Source: Macrosoma leucophasiata
Taxonomy: Eukaryota; Arthropoda; Insecta; Lepidoptera; Hedylidae
Length of the DNA stretch: 64,000 bases
Assembly: GCA_036365455.1 (NCBI GenBank)
Contig: JAWQUS010000017.1
Location: forward strand, 8,122,001 to 8,186,000
Direction of reading: 5' to 3'
Numbering within the stretch: position 1 is the stretch's first letter; the number at the start of each line of letters is the position of its first letter. The notes under the pieces were generated by a model. It did not search any database. It saw only the letters and a list, made by a program, of their open reading frames with translations, and was not told where the DNA came from. Positions 22,801-34,707 of the stretch are shown piece after piece. A program made the translations under genes and the position numbers.

Positions 22801-23084
22801 TTTTTTTTATGTTATGAAAGTGGCAAACAAGCATGCAGTTCACATTGATGTTAAGTGATGACTGCAGCCTATAGACACCCATACAAAGATCAAGGTCAAA
22901 GTGCAGATGCGTTACCACTCCTGAGGCCTAAGGTGTTACGCCCCTGTGCCGGAAATTACAGGGCCGTACATTACCACCTGACCGGAACACGATAGTGCTG
23001 AACACTACCATTTAGCGGCAAGTATATTAGGTAATGCGGTGGTGCCTACGCCCGCGAGCTCCGTCACTGGAGCTCTACCACAAG
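22801..23084 (-). repeat. SINE-like 285-bp family, full-length copy
   Basis: T run at 22801-22808, then the full body, to GAGCTCCGTCACTGGAGCTC and TACCAC at the 5' end. The hairpin is perfect here. Confidence 0.75.
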
Positions 23085-23171
23085 TAAATTTCACATTCTA
23101 TTTATCTATTCTATCTATCTATTGATTGAGCTGCGTTTAGGAGAGGGTCGTTGCGGGTGGAATATATTTTA

Positions 23172-23703
23172 CAGTATCCAACAAGAAAACCTTACCTTAG
23201 GAAGGAGACTTTGGCTTATTTCGGTTTTGTAGAGTATTATCTCTTTCACACCTTGCCTATATGACGTTTATCGACCATTTTGATCCAGTTTTGTCAAATG
23301 CTATACTTGTTACTGGTGGTAGAGCCCCAGTGACGGAGCTCGCGGGCGTAGGCACCACCGCATTACCTAATATACTTGCGGCTAAATGGTGGTGTTCAGC
23401 ACTATCGTGTTCCGGTCAGGTGGTAATGTACGGCCCTGTAATTTCCGGCACAGACACCTTAGGCCTCAGGAGTGGTAACGCGTCTGCATTTTGACCTTGA
23501 TTTTTGTGTGGGTGTCATCACTTAACATCAATGTGAACTAGATGCTTGTTTGCCACTTCCATTACATTAAAAAAATGCTGGATTATCAGTGCTTACGTAG
23601 GCCTGCGTAGGCAGTGTGCAATAGAGATAACGCTCTACGAAGTCGAAACCAGCCGATTGTCTCTTTCATTGGCTCGATGTGTATTATTTCTTGCTGAGTA
23701 CTG
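23172..23703. mobile_element. CAGTG-ended MITE (copy 2) split by a SINE-like insertion
   Basis: The left end (after TA at 23170-23171) and right end (before TA at 23704-23705) match copy 1. The middle holds a SINE-like copy at 23313-23575. AAATGCT occurs on both sides of that insert (about 23297-23303 and 23573-23579), consistent with a target duplication. Confidence 0.78.
23313..23575 (+). repeat. SINE-like family copy nested in a MITE
   Basis: Near full-length with about 20 bases missing after TGTGTGGGTGTC. It splits the MITE at 23172-23703. Confidence 0.75.
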
Positions 23704-24524
23704 TAGTGAGCTTATTATTAAATCTTGCTCTATGTATTACTCATTGACAGAAATTACGATTACACATGTAATAAATACAAATATGGCTCCTTTACTTCCA
23801 TCGAAGACATCCCCCGAAAACCTAAGCATACGATGGTTTGCTATAAATACGTATCAAGATAATAAATTTCTAAATATGGAAAACCGTCCGAACCATAACA
23901 GTACAGTATATAATTTCCGTTCGGTTTAGAATACTTATACGAAAATCGGGCTCATTTTCTATTAAAAAATCCAATAGGACTATTTTTATTTCAGAAAAGC
24001 TAAGGTAAGTTATTTATGGTAACAACTAAATACCTATTTTCGTACAGAAAGCAAAGAATCTTTTACGTAATTTGCAGAGTAGATTCTATGTAAAATGTAT
24101 TGAAGCCTCGGTGAATTGGAATCTATCTCTCATATATCAACGTAAACCAATCGATGTCTGACTAACAAACGAGCTAGATCGTGCTGTCTCGAACACAATG
24201 ACTGCTATCCACAGCCTCAAGTGACTGGACCTAGCTTACAATCGTGCTTACAATAGATAGGTAACGGCAATCGCCTCAAAGTCTTCAAATATTCCTTAAG
24301 AATTTTGTTATCGTAATAAAAGTAAGAGCAATAAAAATATTCTGTAAGAGCAACGATCTTAAAAAATACATTTTCTTGGAAGAAGTTCTTATTTTGACCC
24401 GAATGAACTAGTTCTCAAAACTTTATGTTTAAACGGTCAGCGTTCTGTGCGATTTTTTTCTTATACAAAAATTTTGGATATTATTTTCTTTCATCGTTTT
24501 AATAATTAATACATACACTGCTCT

Positions 24525-24740
24525 CCAACATTCTAATAACGGCGGACATGCCATAATCGACACGTTTGGCGGATTGGCGTTCGCTGTGGCTGAAATTTTA
24601 TCACGGAACGTTGATGCATGAGTTGCCCATCTCGCGTTATTGCATTTATTGCATTGACTGAACTCGCAAAAAAATTCTCTTCCGCTACTGGGTGGTGGAA
24701 TCGAATAGGTAATGTATGTATGGAACAATACAGAATAGGA
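24525..24740 (+). repeat. GTCCACTGCTGG-type repeat, partial
   Basis: GACATGCCATAATCGACACG and GCGTTATTGCATTTATTGCA align to the family middle. Ends indistinct. Confidence 0.5.
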
Positions 24741-25474
24741 CAGTATTATCTTGCTCCAGTTAGCTAGTGATGTGCCTTCCAGTAATTGGAAGTAGACAAG
24801 CAAAACATCTTTAGCTTGAAGAGTAGCAAAAAAGTTACAGTTCATAATTCCTTTTTTAAATATATGCCTATGAGCAAAATTCAATGTACTCATTGTTACC
24901 TATTTGTGATGGAGCATTAACCGCGACCACATATTTCAGTTTGTAATATAAATAAGAGCAATACAAATTATATTTCGATGGAAAATTACTGTATGAAATT
25001 ACTTTTTCATCGAGGGTTTCCTCAATAATGTAAGTTATTTAGATCAAGGCAATCTCGACAAATATCGATAACGTAGGCGGATCCTGAATGTGACATTTAG
25101 GTAAAATATTATTCCAGAATCTGATATCAATTTTTAATGAAGTGCGGAAATCGAAAATGTCGCATATCACAATTTTTTTTTCATCATTATAAGCAAACAA
25201 ATTTCTGTTAAAAGACTGACTCTACCAGTATTAGAACTCCATTAGCAGAACACAAGAACGCATATAATCCTTTAAGTCTACCTATTAGCAGCATCAGCTA
25301 GAAAAGCACAGCCAGTTTGTCCGAGGCATAGAGCAACACGGGCCACCGCCCGCGGCGGACTGGAGGTCACCATAGTGTTTATTACCGATGCAAAACAGTC
25401 TGTCATTTTTTACGGGGGGAAATGCGTGCGACACACACGCACACTACAAAAATCGTCTATTACTACGTAACTCA

Positions 25475-25589
25475 CACCTTGATTTCAGGCACACTTTTAA
25501 ACATCTAGGCGACAGGTATAGGCCCATTTGGACTTGTACTTTGACAGAGGGGAAAGCTTGCATATGGCTACTCCCCTCCGTTGTTGCTC
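25475..25589. repeat. Second copy of the CATCTAGGCGACAGGTATAG repeat
   Basis: Matches 16182-16375 without its internal duplication and runs directly into the degraded SINE at 25590. Confidence 0.55.
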
Positions 25590-25745
25590 TATGGTCCGAG
25601 GGGTTAAATCCCCACCTGGGACAAATATTTGCAAGATCTACAATGTTTGTTTCGAGTATGGATGTTTGTGTTGTTGTGTGTGTGTTACAACTGCAACCAG
25701 TTTCTACAGTAATCGTTTTACCCCGCTTGGCACTATCACCGCGCC
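25590..25745 (+). mobile_element. tRNA-derived SINE, degraded copy without A box
   Basis: GGTTAAATCCCCACCTGGGA aligns to the B box and acceptor end; the body is weakly matched (GATGTTTGTGTTGTTGTGTG). Joined on the left to the repeat at 25475-25589. Confidence 0.5.
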
Positions 25746-26565
25746 GAAGTTGCTTCGAATAGGTATTAAAAAAGATGAATGGGTAGTTGTGATGAACATT
25801 AAAAAAAAGAAAGCCTCGTGAATCGAACTTAATGAGCAACCAGAAATCAAGCTACGCGTGAATTGACCTCTTGCCCTACCTAATGTAAATAGCGAAGGGA
25901 GAATGTCAGACTGCCGAGGACGCAAATGTCAACAATGGTCATCCGCCTGCCCTTATACAGTGTACGCGAATTATTTACAACGTTTTTGTAAGATTTACCG
26001 AGACTCAGTTTGAGGTCATCCGATCAAGGCTGATCATGATTTGTTCATCTTATTGTTTAAGAACAAACGCATCCGACTTTAAATTCGTAATCCATGATAT
26101 AAAACATGTGAAAAAAAACTTGTCCAGTGTTGGTTCGTACCTACTTTATAGGCTTGACTTGATACTTGTTAGACAGATTGATCTCTTAGGAATGTTATCC
26201 TTGTGTACGAAATATGAAGACAATAATGATCCCCACTGTTGCTATGAACGTAACAGTTTACTTAGGATAGCAAAAATATGAACAATTTTTATGGCAAGAT
26301 AACAGTAATTATACGTTATTAATATTATAGTAATTAACAGTATAATTTTACTAAAACATTTTATTGAATGAAATGTCTGATACTATATTGAGATAAACTT
26401 CGATTGAATCCTAAGATACAAATAATTGATCACACTTTCTAGTCGAGAAGATGAGCGTAAGTTTTGAATCCTTGGGTTGACGAATGATGAGCAAGTGTTT
26501 AATACTGTTTTTTTTTTAATTCTAATGGTAGGTAACATTACAAGTAGGTACACAGTTAGGCGGAG
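25746..26565. other. Unannotated AT-rich stretch
   Basis: No repeat family or coding frame seen. Confidence 0.4.
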
Positions 26566-26810
26566 GGATGTAACGGCCTCAGCGCCTACTAGAGGAGGAA
26601 AATTCTTCCGTCCTTCTGACGGTCAAACCATTCCAACAAGACAATAGTCAATGCAATATCAGGTGTGCAGCAGCGCCTCGCGAACAAACCATCGCCACTG
26701 CGATCGCCAACCCGCATGCCAAACGTGGCGATTATGGCAGACTCCCTTATGGGGGGAGGCTTTAGTTCAGTAGTAGACGTCTATTGGCTGAAAAGATGAT
26801 GATGACCAGT
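26566..26810 (-). repeat. GTCCACTGCTGG-type repeat, inverted copy
   Basis: AAACGTGGCGATTATGGCAG and TAGTAGACGTCTATTGGCTG on plus are the complements of the family's first blocks. Confidence 0.6.
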
Positions 26811-27621
26811 AAATTACAATAAAAATAGGTAAGTAAAAAATTAAAATCAAAAGATCTTTACTTATTTATTCTTCTAACTATAATCATGAACTAATAAAAT
26901 ATGAGCCATAGAGCCAGAAAATAAAAATAACGAGATATAGAGAACAAAAATTGAGAGAGCACGTAACATGAATACAGGTTTTTGTTAAGAACACAATTTC
27001 AAAGGATCCATTACGCGAGGCCCGCAACTTCAAATCGCTTAACAATGAGGCATATTGACATCGTGAAATTGAAGGAAGGAGGCCTACACGAGCTATTACC
27101 GAATAAAATTTCATAGAAAGCTTCGCAAACAAAGCTTGATGGAGCAGACCATTAGGGGCCATGCATAAATTGTTAGTTTAGTGACGTCGACAACCAGCGG
27201 CGAAGTTACCTTGTATTGTGTTCCCGGTTTTTGTTTTCGTTGGAAATCATTTTTTTCTTCGTTTATTTGATTAGAGCAAATATTTTTCGACCGCAATATT
27301 GCTGAAATAGACGAGTGAAATATTCAGATACAAAGTAGAAACATTAGTTCCTACAGTTTTTTTTGCGAATTGTTATGACCTTGTTTTTGCTGGCTGGTTT
27401 ATTAACTCAAATACCAAATGCGGTTTTATGAGTTTTTATTTGGGAATAGCTTGACCTGGTTGAGCGCGTAGTCTTTATCATAAAAAAAAAGTTTGAGTTT
27501 GTTGGGTATCTCTTCCTTTAGATCCGCTACAATAGATAGATACCCACTGTACATTCCTCAACAAGAGTGACAGCAATCAAAGCAAAAATGTAAAAAAAAT
27601 GTTTTTCATATTTTTGATAGC

Positions 27622-27830
27622 TTGGTTGGTTCAGCGCAGCGGCGTGGAGCGACCGCTCAATCCAAGGCTAGAGGGTCCGATCCCGCTACAGAAGAAAATT
27701 TGTATGGCCTACAGATATTTGTTTCAGATAATATGTGTATTTGTGTGTGTCGTGTGCGTACAACGGCATTCACGACATAGGTTTATACCTCGTTTGGGGC
27801 TATGCGTGTAAGCATATTTTATTATTTATA
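27622..27830 (+). mobile_element. tRNA-derived SINE, diverged copy
   Basis: Head TTGGTTCAGCGCAGCGGCGT is altered and the B box reads GGGTCCGATCCCG. The body ATGGCCTACAGATATTTGTT and CATTCACGACATAGGTTTAT is recognisable. Confidence 0.7.
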
Positions 27831-28605
27831 TAGGTACTCACTCATATCTTATTTAAAAATGCGAACAAATTAACAGCGTAGATAGTGAAACAATTATAAT
27901 AACATTCCTTTTATTAAATTGTAATTAATAACGCGTAAGCAAACTTAGCTTAAAAACACATCTCAACTATATATTAAGGCAAAATTCCTTGTATATATAT
28001 TTTTTAAAGTTACTTTTAACTCACAATAGAGTACAATATCTCAAAGCCAGTTTCAATCTACGAGCGCCAACTTAATTAGGTATACAGAAATGCATGTTCC
28101 TTATCTCAATCTAACATTTTTGCACTCACGAACCGTCTACAATATTCTTATCTGGTGCACTTATCCGATCTGGACACTGGCATAGGGAATATAGTACCTA
28201 CAGAAACATTATACAAATATTATTATAAATCAAACATAGTCCATAATATTCATAACAAATGTTTACGGACTTGAGGTGAATGTGTAGGCAAATTAGTTTA
28301 CAATCTATGTTCTGAAGTTTTCGCGATCTTCACTCATTGAAATAAAACTAGTTTTCCTTTTCGGATTTATCTCGCGTAGGTATATAAAACTAAAACGATT
28401 ATTTAAAATCAACCCGATCCGTTTCGGTTGCTTTTAAGCACACGTGGTCTCGCGCAGACTGAGGTGACATTTGTCTGACAGCAGTTTGAAAAAATATTAT
28501 ATACAGCTACCTCCATCTATTTCGCAAAAGTCTTGCATAGGATCAACGCAAAAGTACTAGGTACTTTAAGCTTAAAGTTTTTGTAGAATTTTACTCTAAC
28601 ACATT

Positions 28606-28798
28606 TCTTAAAGTTACAGAAGAATGTGAAATTTTACATTAACAATAACTTTGCACCAAAATATTTGTTAAAGTTATTGTAACATTTCACATCCTTCTCT
28701 AACTTAAAGAAAAGTTAGAGAAGGCTGTGAAATGTTACGTTAACTTTAAATTTAACATACCTATTATTATGTTGGTGCAACCCAGGCTAAGTATCATT
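28606..28798. mobile_element. Palindromic MITE, copy with a rearranged left part
   Basis: Contains the hairpin CTCTAACTTAAAGAAAAGTT...GAGAAGG and ends GGTGCAACCCAGGCT. The TTAAAGTTATTGTAACATTT module appears twice, once degraded. It matches 32076-32203 and a half copy at 52806-52890. Confidence 0.6.
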
Positions 28799-28848
28799 TA
28801 ATCGGAAGCATTCGTCAAAATCTCTTCACTACAGCTCCAAGCATATTA

Positions 28849-30149
28849 CGAGGGTGGATCCAAAAGTTCGAAGCCCGACCAAGAAAATGAAAGAAAAGTG
28901 GGTCTAATTTTATTTTTATTTTTCGACATAGTCTCCATCTAGCTCAACACACTTCTTCCACCTGAACTGCAACTTGTTTATCCCCTCGAAAAAAAAAGAT
29001 TCCGGAAGGTCGGCGAAATACTCATTTACTGCGACTATCACCTCATCTTTGGTCGAAAATTTCGAGCCGTCCAAATGTTTTTTTAAATTTGGAAATAAAT
29101 GATAATCTGAGGGGGCTAAATCCGGCGAATAAGGTGGGTGAGGCAGCAATTCGTAGCCACAATCATGGATTACAGACATTGTTTCAACCGAAGTGTGAAC
29201 ACGTGCATTGTCTTGATGGAACAAAACTTTCTTACGCAACATTCCCGGCCTTTTTTCTTTTATTTCTTCTCGTAGTCTTCGTAAAAGGTTACAATAATAA
29301 CTAGAATTAATAGTTTGGCCTTTCGGTAAATAATCTACAAAAATAATGCCCTTCGCATCCCAAAAAACAGAAGACTTTGTTAGTCGACAAAACGACTTTA
29401 GCCTTTTTCGGTGTAGGTGAGTCAGATCTTTTCCACTGTTTGAATTGTTGCTTTGATTCAGGAATATGGTGGTAAACCCAACTTTCGTCCATGGTAACAA
29501 ATCTAGAGAAAAAGTCCTCGGGATCAGTCTCAAAAAGTTCCAAACAGTCTCGCAAAATTGTGAATCGAACTCGTTTTTGTTCAGCTGAAAGCAACCTCGG
29601 GACCCAGCGAGCAGAAACCTTATGGAATCCCAATTCTTTCGTTATTATGTGTTGCACTCGGCCATAACTAATGTCTGTTGTCTCAGCTATCTTACCGATG
29701 GTCAAACATCGATCACTCAGTACGAGATCACAAATTTTATCGATGTTTTCTTTCGTGGTAGAGGTTGTAGGCCGTCCACTCCTAGGATCATCTTCAATGC
29801 TCTCACGACCGCGCTTAAACTCAGCTACCCACTTCTTGACACTGGAATACGATGGAGCAGACTCCCTCAAAGTGCCCACCATATCTTGATGGATGTCTTT
29901 TGGTGACAGGCCTTTTTTATTGAGGTACTTAATGACTTCGTGCAGTCAGTCGTGTTCAATTTTCTCCATTATTGAAAATCGCGTCAGAATGCTTCAAACA
30001 AATAATCACAGAAAATTTATATAGTGCAGTATCAGAATGAAACTGCGCACAATAAATCAATAGAAGACATACTAACAAATGACTGGTAAATTTAAAAAGA
30101 TGTTATGTCTCCTTGTAGTTTGGGCCACGAACTTTTGGATCCACCCTCG
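28849..30149 (-). mobile_element. Mariner-family DNA transposon with both ends intact
   Basis: The 1301-bp element is bounded by inverted ends beginning CGAGGGTGGATCCAAAAGTT and flanked on both sides by TA (28847-28848 and 30150-30151), the mariner target duplication. Its length matches the usual 1.3 kb. It carries a transposase reading frame on the minus strand that has decayed (separate entry). The ends remain nearly identical over the first 20-odd bases, so the copy is moderately young. Confidence 0.93.
28916..29969 (-). pseudogene. Mariner transposase, broken by a stop and a frameshift
   Basis: The frame starts with an ATG at 29969-29967. A TGA at codon 8 (29948-29946) interrupts it, and the frame continues with a helix-turn-helix region (SYSSVKKWVAEFKRG). 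The catalytic triad is visible: MDESWVYH holds the first Asp, HQDNARVH the second, and APSDYHLF the third, with 34 residues between the last two, the DD34D signature of mariner. A frameshift lies near 29360-29385, in a T-rich run of the coding strand; upstream sequence reads in one frame (to 29307) and downstream sequence in another (from about 29385), ending in the stop at 28916. The known role is cut-and-paste transposition into TA. This copy cannot make a full enzyme. Confidence 0.92.
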
Positions 30150-30233
30150 TATTATGTATGATCCAGCGTTCCCCTCTTGGAATTAAAAGCACTAAGCTAT
30201 TTTTTATTATCACTATCAGTTCTTACCTGTTAA

Positions 30234-30340
30234 ATGGGCCAAAATGTAACCGGCGAATCGTGGGTGTTTGCATGTATGATTGAATGCATGCATTTACCTC
30301 TGCCTACCCCTTCGGGGATTACAGGCGTGAAGTTACTATC
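30234..30340 (+). repeat. Repeat with TACCTCTGCCTACCCCTTCG
   Basis: GGCGAATCGTGGGTGTTTGC through CCCCTTCGGGGATTACAGGC. An inverted copy is at 42665-42770. Confidence 0.6.
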
Positions 30341-30872
30341 AGTTCTTTTCTTTCACGACGTTGGACCACTTATAGGAACCTAGTGCATTATGTGTATCTA
30401 ACTTATAACATTCCCGTAGACAAATTTGAATAACAATGTACAATCAATAAATAAGTCAAAGTATCAATTTATTGAACAACAAATAAATCATAAATCAATA
30501 GAACTGATACAAAAAACAATAGAATTCAAACAGATATTAATCCGTGTGTCATCTGCATACGAAGTTTCGTTTTGTCATTCGAAAAAAACATAGAGAACAA
30601 ATTGTATCGATTTGTTTCCATAATGCCGAACTCACACTAGAGTTTTATATATTCAGTTACATTCATGTATCATAGTCGAATGATCTATCTAAAATGAAAG
30701 TAGTTAGCATTTTTAATTAGTGCTTTTATCATGTAGATACGTGTAGAGATACCTAATACCTAGCTAATAACCTAAAACCACTGAATTAATTCTGTTCAAT
30801 TATCTATATTTTGTGAAAAAGAATCTTTACATAAAATTATTTATGGGCATGAATAGTTTTTTTTTTAATATC

Positions 30873-31010
30873 AGATGAATGACAGACTAAGACAAGCACG
30901 GGCCACTGATGAAAACTGGTTACCGTCGTTGCCTATGAATATTTGCAACACCAGGGGAGTTGCCAACGCGCTGCCAGCCATAAGACTCTTTTGACGCCAG
31001 TATTTTCTTT
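30873..31010 (+). repeat. Repeat with CACGGGCCACTGATGAAAAC
   Basis: GACAAGCACGGGCCACTGAT and GCAACACCAGGGGAGTTGCC are blocks I associate with a dispersed lepidopteran repeat. It is the only copy in the window, so the call rests on recall. Confidence 0.4.
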
Positions 31011-31621
31011 TGTAGTCCGTTTTTAGGGCTTTTAATACCTGTTGGTACAAAAAACGAACTACGTTGGTAAGTTAACGCCTATATTTCCCGAAAGAGTAGG
31101 CTAAGGTTACGTTCATGCCGAGGTCAAAAAGTAACTAAAACAATCACTTAATTAATGGACGACCTCTCTTTAAGCTCTGATTATGTAAACTAAAAACTGA
31201 TAGATTACTGACTTACGGATACATCACGACATCTACTGTAAATCCGCTAATCCGGCTTATAAGTTACCGTGTCAGAGATTAAGTGTGCCGATACAATTCG
31301 AGCCACTTATTTGGCATTAACATTGATTAAAGTTAATGCTGGTAGACTTAAAATAACGAAGTTCTAGGACATAGTTTTTTTAATCGGATTTATATAAATA
31401 GTTTTGAAATAGCTTTATGGTTCTCCCATTTGCCTTTGCCACTTGTAAAATAGTCTAAATATTTAAGGAACAGCCCTAAAGAGACTCATGTGTGTCCGAA
31501 CCTTGGTTTAGCAGTGTTTAAACGCGTAGTAAGATCCTAAAAGGAGTTTTGGCGGGAACCTTGAAAGGTACTTACGTGTGGTGCTCTTATTTTATTTCAT
31601 TTAATTTGGTGTATTTTTGAG

Positions 31622-31898
31622 TTTTTTTTTAATGTAATAAAAGTGGCAAACAATCATGCCGTTCACATAACATCAAGTGATGACTGCAGCCTATAGACAC
31701 CCACACAATGACCAGAGGTCAAAATGTAGATGCGCTGCCACTCCTGAGGCATTAGGTATTATGCCTCTGTGCCGGAAATTACAGGGCCGTACATTACCCT
31801 CTGACCGGAACACGATAGTGCGGAACACTACCATTTAGCGGCAAGTATATTAGGTAATGCAGGGGTGCCTACGCCCGCGAGCTCCGTCACTGGAGCTC
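31622..31898 (-). repeat. SINE-like 285-bp family, nearly full-length copy
   Basis: T run at 31622-31630, then body to the 5' hairpin GAGCTCCGTCACTGGAGCTC. Confidence 0.75.
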
Positions 31899-32032
31899 TG
31901 ACTTTTACGCTGCTTATTACGAATACGAAATATCGTTTTACTTGACACTGGCAAATTTGCGTAAAACCGATGCCATAGCATTAAAAAAAGAGATCCTACA
32001 AACGTAGACGTAGACATAAGCATCATATCAGC

Positions 32033-32458
32033 CTAAAGATGTCCACTGCTGGACCATAGTCAGGGACTTTGACTCAGCCTGGGTTGCACCACGATATTTG
32101 TTAAAGTTATTGTAACATTGCACATCCTTCTCTATTCTTTAAGGTAGAGAAAGATGTGAAATGTTACAATAACTTTTTCAAATATCGTGGTGCAAGCTAG
32201 GCTAAGGGGAATATGCCATAATGACCACGCTTGGCATGTGGATTGGCGATCGTTGGCGGTTTTATCACAGGATTTTGCTGCCTATCTTACGTTTTATCAT
32301 AGGATGTTGCTGCCTATCTTACGTTTTTGCACTTACTTCCACCGAATTAGAATGGTTTGACCACCATTGTTCGGTTGACTGACTGAACTAGTGGCAGAAT
32401 TCTCTTCCAGTAGAAGATTATTCTTTCGATAGTGGTCGGATCGTCACGTACCGTCGCC
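32033..32458 (+). repeat. GTCCACTGCTGG-type repeat with a nested MITE
   Basis: GATGTCCACTGCTGGACCAT to GTCACGTACCGTCGCCAGCA, split by the palindromic MITE. A 32-base tandem duplication (32260-32291 and 32292-32323) is also internal. Confidence 0.65.
32076..32203. mobile_element. Palindromic MITE folding into one long hairpin
   Basis: The 128-bp unit runs from AGCCTGGGTTGCACC to GGTGCAAGCTAGGCT and is self-complementary almost throughout, with its centre at TCTTTAAGG. It is inserted inside a copy of the GTCCACTGCTGG repeat. Confidence 0.75.
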
Positions 32459-32511
32459 AGCATAGGTAAGCTAGTTAAATAATAATCAAAATACAGTTTC
32501 ATAGACTGTCG

Positions 32512-32767
32512 TGTGTCGTGTTCCGGTCAGATAGTAATGTACGGCCCTGTAAATTACGGCACAGAGGCATAACACCTTAGGCCTCAGGGACGGTAACGCA
32601 TCTCTCTCATCTGTAATATTTCAGTCTAAGGGCCCTAACTCACTAGGATGCTATGGCGACGTCGCATTTTGACCTTGGTCTTTGTGTAGGTGTCTATAGG
32701 CTGCAGTCATCACTTCATATCAATATGAACCGCATGCTTGATTGCCACTTACATTACATAAAAAAAA
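32512..32767 (+). repeat. SINE-like family, 5'-truncated, carrying a foreign insert
   Basis: Starts at GTGTCGTGTTCCGGTCAG, ends in an A tail at 32767. An extra 62 bases (about 32604-32665) interrupt it; 54 of these are an exact copy of 33867-33920. Confidence 0.75.
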
Positions 32768-33229
32768 TAGATAAACTTCTTATTTGTAATACTTATTTAA
32801 TAAAAAATGGGAATACGCTGCGTTTTTATTGTAATCATAAATAAATACATTCAGTTCCAATATTAGCATATATTTAATTTTTATACTTGTCTTTACATTT
32901 GCATTATCAATTATGGAAAAATTGTCGGCGTATACAAAACATACACATTTACATATTATTAAGAAATCATTGTGACATGCTCAAAAAAAAACAAAATTAG
33001 AACCTTATGACGTGTGAGTAAGAGTGAAAGTCGATTGGAGAGACAAATCGTTAAGCCACGCTCCACTCACGCCCACGCATTGTCCAAACTCTCAAGAACT
33101 TAATTAGTAGCATCTCAACACGCCGCGCCGTCTCCAGTTGTTATTTATTGTTCAACATACAATTCAACTGATTGTACTTATACCTCCGAGGTCGATTTCA
33201 AAAGAAGACTAATGTCCGAGACATTAAAA

Positions 33230-33663
33230 AAGCTGCAAGTGCGAGTAGGACTCGCTCATAAAGGGTACCGTAGCAAGTAATATTTATCAAGAGTTGTTTC
33301 TGTTTCAAAATCTACTAAGAATATTTCGTTCAAAATTAATTAATTTCGTTTTAATTGGGAACTAGGCTAGTAGCTAGGTATAGCATATACTTTTAAAAAA
33401 AGGTTAAATATAGTATCTCAATCTCATTTCCAAAGATCTGTCTCTATAGACACCCAACGTTTGATGAAACAACTTTTTTTTAGTTTTACTCCCAGTATTT
33501 TTAAAAATATTTTTAATGTTGTATGTAAATACGTCTTCCTACAGAGTTTTGAGTACCTACGTTGTCCTTATAGTATCGGAATAAACTGGCTGTGACATAC
33601 GGACAGACAGACAACGAAATAAGGGCGCCGGTTTTCGCAATTAGGCTACGAAACCCTAAAAAT
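33230..33663 (+). repeat. Possible dispersed repeat with GGGTACCGTAGC start
   Basis: AAAGGGTACCGTAGCAAGTA near the left, GACATACGGACAGACAGACA and GGCTACGAAACCCTAAAAA at the right, an arrangement typical of insect dispersed repeats. Middle unmatched. Confidence 0.4.
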
Positions 33664-33884
33664 TAAACTAAAATAATTATCAAGGACCCATCCATCATTG
33701 GTGTAGATAACGAAGCATTTCACACACGTATCGAGTTTTATCTATTGCCTATAATTTACATTTTTAAAAGATGCATTTTAGCCTGATATCGAAGATAAAG
33801 ATTACTTATTCGATAAGTACATTTTTATTAAAAACAGGCTCCGATTGAAAAACATTCAATGTCCGATGTAATATTTCAGTCTAA

Positions 33885-34578
33885 GGGCCCTAACTCACTA
33901 GGATGCTATGGCGACGTCGCCAGCTACGTATCCAAGTTGCTAGTATATAAATATATGAAACCTAACTCACCTGGGATGCTACCTACTACTGTCAAATTTT
34001 TATGTCGATTTGTAGCTCCTTTAAAAGTAGTATTGATATTCTCGTTTTCGTAGGTGATAAACAAGCGATAATGGTAGATTATTATTATTATTTTTATTTT
34101 TTTTTTTTATGTAATAAAAATGGCAAACAAGCATGCAGTTCACATTGATGTTAAGTGATGACTGCAGCCTATAGACACCCACACAATGACCAGAGGTCAA
34201 AATGCAGATGCGCTGCCACTCCTGAGGCATTAGGTGTTATGCCTCTGTGCCAGAAATTACAGAGCCGTACATTACCACCTGACCGGAACACTTTAGTGCT
34301 GAACACTACCATTTAGCGGCAAGTATATTAGGTAATGCGGTGGTGCCTACGCCCGCGAGCTCCGTCACTGGAGCTCTACCACCAATTTCGATTATTGTTA
34401 TTTAGTTAAAGTAAAAATCGACTTTAAAATTTGACAGCAATGACAATGACAACAGCAATATTGATAGGATCGCACCCCTGGCCACCTTGTGGCCAGGGGT
34501 GCGACGTCACCACGCCATACTAAATGCTTGAATACGTAGCCGGCGACGTCGCCATGGTGTCCTAGTGAGTTAGGGCCC
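33885..34578. mobile_element. PIF/Harbinger-like MITE with TAA duplication
   Basis: Inverted ends start GGGCCCTAACTCACTAGGA and stay similar for about 55 bases. TAA flanks both sides (33882-33884 and 34579-34581). A three-base TAA/TTA duplication with GGG-starting ends is typical of PIF/Harbinger elements. A SINE-like copy is nested at about 34090-34385, so the original unit was about 400 bp. No transposase is present. Confidence 0.75.
34090..34385 (-). repeat. SINE-like family, full-length copy nested in a MITE
   Basis: Long T run, full body and perfect 5' hairpin. GATTATTATTATT (34077-34089) and GATTATTGTTATT (34390-34402) flank it, a plausible 13-bp target duplication. Confidence 0.78.
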
Positions 34579-34707
34579 TAATACATACAATATTTAAATA
34601 TAAGATATTTAAATAATATTCACTATGAATTTGGACACACTCGATGTGTACCCAAATGACACTTTCATCACCTAAAACCTAAAATAATTACAACGAATAT
34701 CTTATCA

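Noticed and set aside
25444..25839. 131-codon minus-strand frame
   Set aside because: It crosses two unrelated repeats (the CATCTAGGCGACAGG repeat and a degraded SINE), so it is accidental.
34021..34230. Small minus-strand frame sharing GVYRLQSSLNINVN with frames at 32653, 62233 and 12446
   Set aside because: The shared peptide comes from the SINE-like repeat read in one frame in several copies; it is not a protein family.
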